Shown here piece by piece: positions 1-6,965 of a DNA stretch of 64,000 nucleotides. The DNA comes from an uncultured Porphyromonadaceae bacterium (GTDB taxonomy: Bacteria; Bacteroidota; Bacteroidia; Bacteroidales; Muribaculaceae). The notes beneath the pieces are model-generated. The model searched no databases and was not told the DNA's origin. It saw only the letters and a program-made list of their open reading frames with translations. Location of the stretch: the NCBI GenBank assembly GCA_900545955.1, contig URAU01000009.1:52168-116167 (forward strand). Direction: 5' to 3'. Every line of letters starts with the position of its first letter. Positions within the stretch are counted from its first letter, which is position 1. The position numbers were made by a program, and so were the translations under genes.

Positions 1-1308
1 TGAGATGGATTTCAGTTGATTGTCGATGTCAGTATATTCTACACGCAATCCGGCATTGACGCGCCATACACCAAAAGTCATATCGGCGTTGGCATACAGC
101 GAGTTCACCATTCTCAGATGTGTGAAGTCATTGCTTTCATCCATATTAGGGATGAATGATGTCCCGTCCCAGTCGGAAACATGATAGTTCTGTTCGGCCC
201 TCAGATGTTCAAACTCATATCCCGAAGTCAATTTGATATTATCCGTCAAAGCGTGCTGCCATCTGAGGTTGGCGTTATGGATATAGTCTGCATCCCAGAC
301 GGTTTCATTGTTTCGGGTCTCATCATCCTGACGCATTGTCGTGTATCGGTTCAATTCATCTTCCGATTCGGAAGAATACAGATAACCGATTGAAATCTCA
401 TTGCTGTTTCCGTAACGATGGGTGTACTGGAGACTTCCTTCCCACATATTTTCTTTGGCATCGGCATCACGGTCACGGTGATATGAATCTGAAACAATGC
501 CGTTCAAGTCTCTTGTACGAGAATCAACATACTCATCCCGCTTGAAATTTCTTCGGTTATAATTCCCCGAAACGCTCAGCATATCGACCGCTGTGATATT
601 GGCGGTCATTCCAAGACGGAATGTATGGGAGACCGGTCGCCCCAATCCGTAAGTGGTCTGGGTAATGGTGTCTGCGGGGGATATGCGATAATCATCAACG
701 GTGCGGTCATAGCGGTCGCGTCTATAAGTATATCCTCCGTAAAAATTCATATTGCGGATACCGTAGTTTAAGTTCACACCGGCATTGTAGCGTCCCGCAC
801 TCCCGACGTTCGCAAGTATCGAACCATTGAAACCTTGTTTCGTATCGGTTCTCATCATTATATTTATGATTCCGCCCCCTCCTTCGGCTCTGTACTCGGA
901 GGTAGGATTGTCAATTACCTCTATTCGCTCTATATTGGCGGTAGACAGCTGACTGAGAGCATCTGCACGTGTCTTTCCCGCCATCATCGCTGAGGGTTTG
1001 CCGTTTATCAGGATTGTCACGTTGTCGTTGCCTCTCATGCTGACATTCCCGTCAATATCCACTTCAACCGAAGGGATATGATTGAGAATTTCGCTTGCCG
1101 AAGATGCTTTTGACGTAAGATTCTGATTGACGGTGTAAACTTTACGGTCTGTTTTTACTACAGTTCCGGGCTTCTTGGCAACTATGACAATTTCATCCAG
1201 ATATTTGTCAAACGCAGATGTGTCAATGCTGTCAGTTCCAACCTCGGTTTGAGCTGAAACAGACATAGTTACAAATAACGATGTAATGAATATTGCTAAA
1301 CCTTTCAT
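1..1308 (-). CDS. TonB-dependent outer membrane receptor, partial (C-terminus outside window)
   Basis: The minus frame is open from the ATG at 1306-1308 to the window edge, giving 436 residues. It begins with a signal peptide (MKGLAIFITSLFVTMSVSAQ) and a short linker. A TonB plug domain follows: NPTSEYRAEGGGGIINIIMR is the typical end of the plug strand, and NVSMRGNDNVTILINGKP lies before it. After that come alternating aromatic beta-barrel segments. The architecture matches the 'outer membrane beta-barrel / TonB-dependent receptor' group that lacks an N-terminal carboxypeptidase-like repeat. Substrate cannot be told. A Bacteroidota -7 box lies at 1333-1340. The third codon positions are more A/T-rich than in the genes right of 6500. 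It may be controlled by the two-component pair at 2652-4384, but only proximity supports that. Confidence 0.85.
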   Translation of the reverse strand, partial: MKGLAIFITSLFVTMSVSAQTEVGTDSIDTSAFDKYLDEIVIVAKKPGTVVKTDRKVYTVNQNLTSKASSASEILNHIPSVEVDIDGNVSMRGNDNVTILINGKPSAMMAGKTRADALSQLSTANIERIEVIDNPTSEYRAEGGGGIINIMMRTDTKQGFNGSILANVGSAGRYNAGVNLNYGIRNMNFYGGYTYRRDRYDRTVDDYRISPADTITQTTYGLGRPVSHTFRLGMTANITAVDMLSVSGNYNRRNFKRDEYVDSRTRDLNGIVSDSYHRDRDADAKENMWEGSLQYTHRYGNSNEISIGYLYSSESEDELNRYTTMRQDDETRNNETVWDADYIHNANLRWQHALTDNIKLTSGYEFEHLRAEQNYHVSDWDGTSFIPNMDESNDFTHLRMVNSLYANADMTFGVWRVNAGLRVEYTDIDNQLKSIS

Positions 1309-1332
1309 ATCTTCTTGTTTGAAATTACGCGG

Positions 1333-1340
1333 CAAAGTTA
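1333..1340 (-). promoter_or_regulatory. -7 promoter box (TAACTTTG) for the TonB receptor
   Basis: The minus strand reads TAACTTTG about 25 bp upstream of the receptor start, matching the Bacteroidota TAnnTTTG element. No clear TTG lies at the 19-bp spacing, so only half of the promoter is supported. Confidence 0.5.
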
Positions 1341-1447
1341 GAACTTGATTTTGCAGAAATTCTGAATAGGAAGTATATCATACCCGCCTCATCAGCAATG
1401 CAATAAATTGTTAACTCTTATGCAATATTCATGAAATGGAATAAATC

Positions 1448-1455
1448 TAATTTTG
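1448..1455 (+). promoter_or_regulatory. -7 promoter box (TAATTTTG) for the peptide-porin pair
   Basis: TAATTTTG sits 25 bp before the ATG of the 50-residue peptide and would give a short leader. A -33 TTG is not obvious. Confidence 0.45.
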
Positions 1456-1479
1456 CGGTACTAAACAGTATTTTCAATC

Positions 1480-1632
1480 ATGCGAATTGAAAAGGTCATA
1501 AATAAGGTAAAAGAATTTATACTTTGGATTTACATCATGGCAGTCCTCATCGGGATTGTTTACGCAGCCTGTATGGGACAGGAAACAAAAACACCTGGTG
1601 AAATCATATACGAGAAAACTCATACAAGATAG
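1480..1632 (+). CDS. 50-residue single-span membrane peptide
   Basis: ATG at 1480 opens a 50-codon frame ending with TAG at 1630-1632, 12 bp before the porin start. The product has a basic amphipathic N-terminus (MRIEKVINKVKEF), one hydrophobic segment (about residues 13-32, ILWIYIMAVLIGIVYAAC) and a short polar tail (GQETKTPGEIIYEKTHTR). The AAC at the end of the segment could be a weak lipobox, although the -3 residue is Tyr. The frame follows a promoter box and abuts the porin, so co-expression is likely. I recognise no family. It could be a regulatory leader peptide, a small inner membrane partner, or a chance frame. Confidence 0.5.
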   Translation: MRIEKVINKVKEFILWIYIMAVLIGIVYAACMGQETKTPGEIIYEKTHTR

Positions 1633-1644
1633 ATATTAGTTGCA

Positions 1645-2661
1645 ATGAAAAAAGCGGCTTTCGTAATGCTGACTATATTAGCCGGTTTTACATCCTCTAT
1701 GATGGCGCAGGAAACAAAAAATCCCTATCTGCCGGAAATTCATGGAACAATACGGGCAAAATATGAGTATGAACCGACCATTGGGAAAGGCCGTTTCGAG
1801 ATTCGTAATGCCCGACTGAGTGTTGAAGGGAAAATCATACCGATTGTAAGATATAAGGCGGAGATAGATCTGTCGGACGAAGGGGCCATCAAGATGCTTG
1901 ACGCTTACGTCCGGCTCCAGCCGAAGGAGCGGTTAAAATTTACATTCGGACAGATGCGTGTGCCGTTTTCTATTGATGCCCATCGTTCGCCGCATCTCCA
2001 GTATTTCGCCAACCGTTCTTTCATAGCCAAACAGGTAGGAAATGTCAGGGATGTGGGAGCATCCGCATCATGGACTTTCGGATCTGAGGCACCTGTAACA
2101 CTGGAAGGCGGTGTCTTTAATGGGTCGGGATTGACCAATCAGAAAAACTTTTGGACCTCAAATTATAATTTCTCCTTCAAATCACAGATCTGTCTGTGGC
2201 GGCAATTCAATATCGTGCTGAGTTGCCAGAAAGCAGGTGCCGCGGATGTCAACACATATATGTACGACGGTGGTGTCTATTGGGAAAATTCCCGTTGGCA
2301 CATAGAGGCGGAGTATCTGCGGAAGCATTATTCACATCATGCTTTCAATCCGGTCAATGCCGTGGATGCGTTTGCGGCATATCGACTGCCATTCAAAAGA
2401 AATAACATGGCTTTGTCCTTTTTAGGTCGGTATGACTATATGTCCGACCATAGCAATGGAACAAAGGGTGAAAACGGTCTCCTTAAAACCGATGATCCGG
2501 AACGCCACAGACTGACAGGTGGATTGACGCTAAGTATGGGGAAAGGCGCACTTCAAGCCGATATCCGTCTGAATTACGAACAGTATTTTTACAATAAAGA
2601 TGTTGCGCCTTCAATATCAGAACAAAATAAGATTGTGCTTGAATTTGTGGCTCACTTCTGA
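1645..2661 (+). CDS. OprO/OprP-like porin (phosphate-selective porin family)
   Basis: 338 residues. A signal peptide (MKKAAFVMLTILAGFTSSMMA) is followed by a single beta-barrel domain of the porin O/P family (PF07396). The diagnostic N-terminal strands are clear: RFEIRNARLSVEGKI, then AEIDLSDEG, LDAYVRLQP, and FGQMRVPFSIDAHRSP. The protein ends on an aromatic-terminated strand (VLEFVAHF), as outer membrane barrels do. Members form outer membrane channels, some anion- or polyphosphate-selective; selectivity here is unknown. It lies 12 bp after the small membrane peptide. Its 3' end overlaps the convergent histidine kinase by 10 bp, so no terminator separates the two transcripts. Confidence 0.85.
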   Translation: MKKAAFVMLTILAGFTSSMMAQETKNPYLPEIHGTIRAKYEYEPTIGKGRFEIRNARLSVEGKIIPIVRYKAEIDLSDEGAIKMLDAYVRLQPKERLKFTFGQMRVPFSIDAHRSPHLQYFANRSFIAKQVGNVRDVGASASWTFGSEAPVTLEGGVFNGSGLTNQKNFWTSNYNFSFKSQICLWRQFNIVLSCQKAGAADVNTYMYDGGVYWENSRWHIEAEYLRKHYSHHAFNPVNAVDAFAAYRLPFKRNNMALSFLGRYDYMSDHSNGTKGENGLLKTDDPERHRLTGGLTLSMGKGALQADIRLNYEQYFYNKDVAPSISEQNKIVLEFVAHF

Positions 2662-3707
2662 ATCATACCGTTCAGTATAACCGTGAACAGATGGGTGTCG
2701 GATACAAAGTCATATTTTATATCCCAACGATGAACATCGCAGACGGCTTTGGCTATCGCAAGTCCAAGACCGTTGCCTTTAGTGCCGGATGTTGAAGCAA
2801 ACCGCTGGAACAGTCGGCTATTGTCGAGCGGTTTCCCGTTATCTGACGGATTACTTACCATAAGTTTACCTTCAGCCAAAGAGATGTCAACCTGTCCGGA
2901 ATTACGGAGTGCGTTGACCACCAGATTGTTTACAAGGCTCTCAAAAAGAGTTCTGTTCGCGGTGATTTCACATTTTGCATCTGATAATGTGATGTTCACA
3001 TTATACCCAAGCGATGTCAGGCTGTCAGCTATGTCTCTTATTATAGAGACCATATCAACTTTTGTATTGATGGCAAACTGGTCGTTGTCGATTTTTGCAA
3101 GCAATAGCAAGTCCCGGTTCAGGCGTTCCATGCGTCGGTTTGCATTATATAGTTCATTGATGGCATCAAGTGTTTCTTTGTCAAGATTCCGCTGCAACAA
3201 CAGGTCGAGACGGCTCCTCATGACAGCAAGCGGAGTCTGGAGTTCATGCGAGGCATTTTCCGTGAACTCTTTTTGCTGACGGTAGGTTTCGGAATTCCGT
3301 TGCATGAGTCTTGTCAGCGCGTGGTTGAGCCTGCTGAATTCCTTTATGTCCCCGTTTTCAAGAGCAGGCAACGTATTGTCGGAAACCTTGAACTTTTCCA
3401 TTGACTTCAAAGTGTTTTCAAATGGATGCCAGAGATTGCGCAGGGAAAAACGAATGGCGATAAGCAACGACAAGGCTATCACAACGAATATAAGAAGATA
3501 TTGAATCATCACTCCGGCGATAATATCCTGCTCCAAGTCAAATGACGGTGGAAGCCCCTCTCCCCGTTCAATAGACTCTATGATGTCAATCATGTCCTCT
3601 GCATAAAAATATCTGGTTATCAGATAAAAAAGCGGAGCGGTGAGAATAAATACCGCAGCTATGCTTACAATAATCCTGTCGCTTGTTTTGTGTAAAAGAG
3701 TTTTCAT
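2652..3707 (-). CDS. two-component sensor histidine kinase
   Basis: 351 residues. Two transmembrane segments (about 12-30 and 66-86) flank a short periplasmic loop of about 35 residues. A HAMP-like linker follows. HisKA carries the phospho-acceptor His154 (ENASHELQTPLAVM). HATPase_c shows the N box (NNLVVNALRNSG) and G box (GTKGNGLGLAIAKAVC). The start codon overlaps the response regulator stop by 4 bp, so the pair is translationally coupled. The small sensor loop suggests sensing in or near the membrane, or of ions or antimicrobial peptides. That is inference. Confidence 0.92.
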   Translation of the reverse strand: MKTLLHKTSDRIIVSIAAVFILTAPLFYLITRYFYAEDMIDIIESIERGEGLPPSFDLEQDIIAGVMIQYLLIFVVIALSLLIAIRFSLRNLWHPFENTLKSMEKFKVSDNTLPALENGDIKEFSRLNHALTRLMQRNSETYRQQKEFTENASHELQTPLAVMRSRLDLLLQRNLDKETLDAINELYNANRRMERLNRDLLLLAKIDNDQFAINTKVDMVSIIRDIADSLTSLGYNVNITLSDAKCEITANRTLFESLVNNLVVNALRNSGQVDISLAEGKLMVSNPSDNGKPLDNSRLFQRFASTSGTKGNGLGLAIAKAVCDVHRWDIKYDFVSDTHLFTVILNGMIQK

Positions 3708-4384
3708 TCGTCAATATTCCATTTGTAACCGGTGCCGTAAAGAGTCTTGATACTATTGGGCATTCCCGCCGCAGCCAGTTTTGACTTCAAGTTCTTGATG
3801 TGGGCATAAATAAAATTGAAATCATCGAGCATATCAGCCATATCGCCGCTGAGATGCTCTGCAATCGCACTTTTGGATACAATACGGTTGCGGTTCTGTA
3901 TAAGGAACAGCAACAGGTCATATTCGCTTTTCGTCAATGCAATATGACTGTTCCCGACTGTCACTTTATGTTCCAGAAGGTCTATTGTGAGTTGTCCGGC
4001 GTGAAGCGTGTTGTCACTTGTGAATTTCTTTCGTCTCATCAGAGCGAAAATCCTCATGCTCAGTTCAGGCAGATGAAAAGGTTTGGGCAGATAGTCGTCC
4101 GCTCCGATTTTCAGTCCCTCGACCTTATCGTCAAGAGAGTCTTTGGCGGAAACGATTATCACTCCGGTCTGTGGCGATTCCTTTTTGATATTACGCAATA
4201 TGTCAAGACCACTGCCATCAGGAAGCATAAGGTCAAGAAGGATGCAATCATATTCATAGGCAGCAATCCTGTATAAGGCCTCATTGCAGGTATAGGCGTG
4301 TTCGCAAAGATAATCCTCGCGTCCAAGATATTCGGCGATACTTCTTGAGAGCATCCTCTCGTCTTCTATTATCAACAGTTTCAT
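3704..4384 (-). CDS. OmpR/PhoB-family response regulator
   Basis: 226 residues. The receiver domain (1-115) has the acidic pocket EDE (7-9), phospho-acceptor Asp51 (CILLDLMLPDGSG) and the conserved Lys in the later KPF motif. The C-terminal winged helix (about 130-226) ends in NSIKTLYGTGYKW, the usual wing of OmpR/PhoB proteins. It is first in a two-gene operon with the kinase. A TAACTTTG -7 box at 4407-4414 precedes it. The flanking receptor, porin and transporter are plausible targets but no shared operator was identified. Confidence 0.92.
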   Translation of the reverse strand: MKLLIIEDERMLSRSIAEYLGREDYLCEHAYTCNEALYRIAAYEYDCILLDLMLPDGSGLDILRNIKKESPQTGVIIVSAKDSLDDKVEGLKIGADDYLPKPFHLPELSMRIFALMRRKKFTSDNTLHAGQLTIDLLEHKVTVGNSHIALTKSEYDLLLFLIQNRNRIVSKSAIAEHLSGDMADMLDDFNFIYAHIKNLKSKLAAAGMPNSIKTLYGTGYKWNIDE

Positions 4385-4406
4385 GCTTGCATATTTTTCA
4401 AGCCGA

Positions 4407-4414
4407 CAAAGTTA
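4407..4414 (-). promoter_or_regulatory. -7 promoter box (TAACTTTG) of the two-component operon
   Basis: The minus strand reads TAACTTTG 23 bp before the response regulator start. The -33 element is not evident. Confidence 0.5.
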
Positions 4415-4445
4415 AGACCCGATTCTGTATGAAATATGAATCCCG

Positions 4446-4862
4446 TTATTTCCACATCATCAGTATGCTGCCGGCGCATATAAGTATGCCTCCTGCTATA
4501 ACCTTTGGCGAAACAGGCTCTTTCAGCAATATAAACGCGAGTATGATAGTCAGCACAACGCTAAGCTTGTCAACCGGAGCCACACGCGACACATCACCAA
4601 TCTGGATTGCCTTGAAATAGAACAGCCACGACAAGCCGGTCGATATGCCGGAAAGTACAAGGAATACCCAAGTGTAACGCGATACAGACTTGACTTCCTG
4701 CAAATGGCCTGATGCAAAGACGATACCCCATGTGAGAAACAAGATAACAGTGGTGCGAATCGCTGTGGCGAGGTTTGAATCAACATCTTTGACTCCTACT
4801 TTGGCACAGATAGCAGTCAGGGCAGCAAACAGAGCCGATAACAAAGCATATATCTTCCACAT
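4446..4862 (-). CDS. half-size EamA/DMT-family transporter
   Basis: 138 residues, almost all hydrophobic. Five predicted membrane spans form a single EamA domain (MWKIYALLSALFAALTAICAKVG at the N-terminus; PVDKLSVVLTIILAFILLKEP in the conserved fourth-span region). Ordinary EamA exporters have two such domains in about 300 residues. This single-domain class (about 140 residues) presumably works as a dimer. The substrate is unknown. It stands 61 bp upstream of the two-component operon on the same strand, and the two could be co-transcribed despite the internal -7 box. Confidence 0.85.
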   Translation of the reverse strand: MWKIYALLSALFAALTAICAKVGVKDVDSNLATAIRTTVILFLTWGIVFASGHLQEVKSVSRYTWVFLVLSGISTGLSWLFYFKAIQIGDVSRVAPVDKLSVVLTIILAFILLKEPVSPKVIAGGILICAGSILMMWK

Positions 4863-5700
4863 TTTAGTAACGTTGCAAGGTTGATTTATCCATGATAAAG
4901 ATAGCGGTTGTGATTCTGTATAAGTGCCCGTGGGTTGTTAACTTTTTATTAAATCAATTAATTCATGTGATTTTAAGCAAAAAACGCATGGTTCTTTTAT
5001 ACAACCATACGTTTTGGAATACTATATACCAATATTCAAGCGAGTATGTTTACATACCATTGGCTCGACATAATGAATTATTGGTTCGGCTACCATATTT
5101 TCTTTTGATCCGGGAGATTGAGCCGGAGCCTCAATTCGCTGACATTGTGTCGGTTCATAGTGTTTGATTTCCTCACCGAAGTCCTGATTCTCTTGTTCGG
5201 GAGCAAGTTCTGTGGTTTATTATCAAGGAGTAAATTCACATTATATCCATTCGTCAACGAATAATCTGGAAAAGAAGTATCATCTAGTTCTATGATATAT
5301 ATCCATAACTATCCATACTTAATTTTATCTTCAAATATCGAGCTGGGGGAAAAGAAAGTTATATGGCATTTTCTCCATTCAGCCTACTCCAATAATTTCT
5401 CTTTTCCCCAGCTCCACATCCTCACCCTGAAAAACACCAATACCGCCTCAAAAGCAGTGAATCAACGAAAATCGCCGCAATTAAAAATTCCAAACAACCG
5501 TTAAATATCTGCAAAGCACTTTCTCGCTCTTTCACCATCTTCTGTCATTAGTACATTTTTAGTACATCTTTTAAGCAGATTTTAGGCTTATTTCCAAGCA
5601 TTTATCACAATTAAAAAAATTATCCGGTAATGGTATAATACCATTTTGATATTCATGACTACATAATAATTTCAGTAAAAAACATCGCTTTTGCCGATTA
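4863..5700. other. AT-rich non-coding stretch, possible mobile-element scar
   Basis: No convincing gene. A 64-codon open minus frame without start codon (5022-5216) has protein-like composition and may be a decayed fragment. At 5340-5412 there is an imperfect inverted repeat with arms close to GAGCTGGGGAAAAG separated by about 45 nt. The right part (about 5540-5580) contains the short direct repeat AGTACATnTTTAGTACATCTTTT. Base composition is clearly more A/T-rich than in the genes from 6300 onward. Confidence 0.45.
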
Positions 5701-6319
5701 TTATTTAGGTAGGATAGGCAACGCCCAATCGGGAAGATTTTCGATATAGCGCTTGGCAAGGGTGCCGGAGGTCAGACGGAAAAGGAGATGGGCCTCGGCA
5801 TCCTCAATCGAATTATCATAGACATAAAGTCGGTCGACAAATGGAGCCAAAGCGATACAGTTTGCTATGGATTTGTCGTAACGAGATATAATTTTGGGAA
5901 TCGGAACATCGTGGCCTCCATTAAGCACGCGGTTTGCTACTCGATTCGCATTGATTGTAGGAGATTCCGTGGACACAAAGAACAGACGGATAAAAGAACA
6001 GACGGATAAAGAATCCGGCTTGCTTCGCTCTGAGGATATAATCGACCTTATCGGGAGCCGACATCACGGTTTCAAAGATGTGGCTTTTGCGGGATGCAAG
6101 GCATCTTTCACGCCATTCATTACAATAATTGGCTGCTTTCAGCACTGATTCCTGATTGTTCCAGTCGCCAAATATGTCGCGGGCAACATTATCCGGATTG
6201 ATATACTCCGAATCCTCCAGCCATTCATGATGTAGAATCTTGGAGGTCACGGAAGTTTTGCCCGACCCATTGGGCCCGGCAATCACAATCAGGACAGGAT
6301 GATGCTCACTTGCCGCCAT
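5701..6319 (-). pseudogene. zeta-toxin-family P-loop kinase, split by a 16-bp duplication
   Basis: The N-terminal frame (5921-6319) has the P-loop GPNGSGKTS (residues 15-23), then EYINPDN, RDIFGDW and SHIFETVMS, as in zeta/PezT-like ATPases (PF06414). It continues to AKQAGFFIRLFF and then runs into unrelated sequence. The second frame (5701-5976) supplies STESPTINANRVANRVLNGG and HDVPIPKIISRYDKSI, exactly the downstream family motifs. The switch coincides with a perfect 16-bp tandem repeat (5978-6009). Removing one copy gives GFFIRLFFVSTESPTINANR in one frame, a protein of about 200 residues, which fits the compact family. The start overlaps the upstream 71-residue gene by 14 bp. It is either an inactivated toxin or a reversible frameshift. 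Confidence 0.85.
5978..6009. repeat. perfect 16-bp tandem duplication (two units) inside the zeta-toxin gene
   Basis: AAGAACAGACGGATAA occurs twice head to tail (5978-5993 and 5994-6009). Sixteen is not a multiple of three, so the second copy shifts the reading frame of the gene. Confidence 0.95.
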
Positions 6320-6521
6320 TGCGAAGGCGGGTTAGGGTTTCTTGGACTCGTGCCTGAGCTTCGCGGGTGGCGGCTTCGATGTTGGCGGCAACACGGGCGG
6401 CGGCACGGCGGGTGCTTTCGCGAGCGTCTTCCGCGACCTCACGCATTATCTGAGCCATGCGTTCGTCGCCCGGCTCTTCCATCGACGTCAGTCGATAACT
6501 GTTCATTTCAGCTTCCGACAT
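6306..6521 (-). CDS. 71-residue alpha-helical protein, candidate antitoxin partner of the zeta-like gene
   Basis: 71 residues, with no Cys, Trp or His. From about residue 15 to the end it is a continuous Ala/Arg/Glu-rich helix (ERMAQIMREVAEDARESTRR, then AAARVAANIEAATREAQARV) likely to form a coiled coil. Its stop overlaps the start of the zeta-like kinase by 14 bp, the layout expected of a toxin-antitoxin pair. It does not resemble the epsilon or PezA antitoxins I know, so the antitoxin role is inference from position. A TAAATTTG box lies 25 bp upstream. Confidence 0.7.
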   Translation of the reverse strand: MSEAEMNSYRLTSMEEPGDERMAQIMREVAEDARESTRRAAARVAANIEAATREAQARVQETLTRLRNGGK

Positions 6522-6545
6522 AGTACAATCTTATTTGTTCAACAC

Positions 6546-6553
6546 CAAATTTA
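6546..6553 (-). promoter_or_regulatory. -7 promoter box (TAAATTTG) for the toxin-antitoxin-like pair
   Basis: The minus strand reads TAAATTTG, 25 bp upstream of the 71-residue gene. It lies between that gene and the hairpin at 6581-6619, so the pair has its own promoter. Confidence 0.5.
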
Positions 6554-6580
6554 CGAAATTTTTCAGATTAGATAAACAAC

Positions 6581-6619
6581 CGGGAAAGATAATCCTGATT
6601 GTCAGGACTATCTTTCCCG
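6581..6619 (-). terminator. hairpin terminator downstream of the 58-residue regulator gene
   Basis: Two 18-nt arms (from CGGGAAAGAT to ATCTTTCCCG) pair with one G-T position around a 3-nt loop. The minus-strand side is followed by GTTGTTTATC, and the plus side by ATTTTTAAC, so it may act in both directions. Confidence 0.7.
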
Positions 6620-6695
6620 ATTTTTAACTTTTGGGGCTGCTCTGATTTATGCAAGGGGGCTCCCCAGAATGTTTTGCTCGCAAAGAGGGGGCGGG

Positions 6696-6872
6696 TCAGG
6701 CCGGGGTCCATTTGCAACGTACGGGCGACACGATGGCGCCCTCCTTTTTGAGCTGTGCGAAAACTTTGTCTACCACCTTACGGTCCAGACCGGTAAGTTC
6801 AGCTACTTTTCCGGCATTCACGGGTTCGCCGGCCTTGCGCATGGCTTCAAGAACTACATTTTTCTCGTCCAT
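6696..6872 (-). CDS. 58-residue winged-helix (MarR-like) DNA-binding protein
   Basis: ATG at 6870-6872 opens a 58-residue frame ending with TGA at 6696-6698. It reads as one compact winged helix. Helices 1-2 are KNVVLEAMRKAGEPVNAGKVAEL, recognition helix region TGLDRKVVDKVFAQLKKEG, wing AIVSPVRCKWTPA. This is the minimal MarR-like fold seen in small Bacteroidales regulators. It has no ligand domain. It lies downstream of dnaK but is separated from it by a strong terminator at 6893-6932, so it is probably transcribed alone. Its target is unknown. The much longer plus-strand frames over the same bases are shadows. Confidence 0.75.
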   Translation of the reverse strand: MDEKNVVLEAMRKAGEPVNAGKVAELTGLDRKVVDKVFAQLKKEGAIVSPVRCKWTPA

Positions 6873-6892
6873 AATATAAAACTATTGAAATT

Positions 6893-6932
6893 TAAAAAGG
6901 CAGCCGGCCATCATTGTATGCAGCCGGCTGCC
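6893..6932 (-). terminator. intrinsic terminator of dnaK
   Basis: Minus strand: GGCAGCCGGC, a 14-nt loop, GCCGGCTGCC, then TTTTTAAATTT. A 10-bp perfect stem with T-run starts 33 bp past the dnaK stop. Confidence 0.9.
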
Positions 6933-6965
6933 CGTGATTATCTTAATTATCTGTCTGATATCAAA

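Noticed and set aside
5022..5216. 64-codon minus frame in the AT-rich scar
   Set aside because: Open but without start codon and no recognisable family; may be a decayed gene, not supported as CDS.
5324..5339. 16-bp match (TTTATCTTCAAATATC) between 5324-5339 and 63982-63997 as attachment sites
   Set aside because: In AT-rich DNA one such match in 64 kb is expected by chance, and no integrase lies between.
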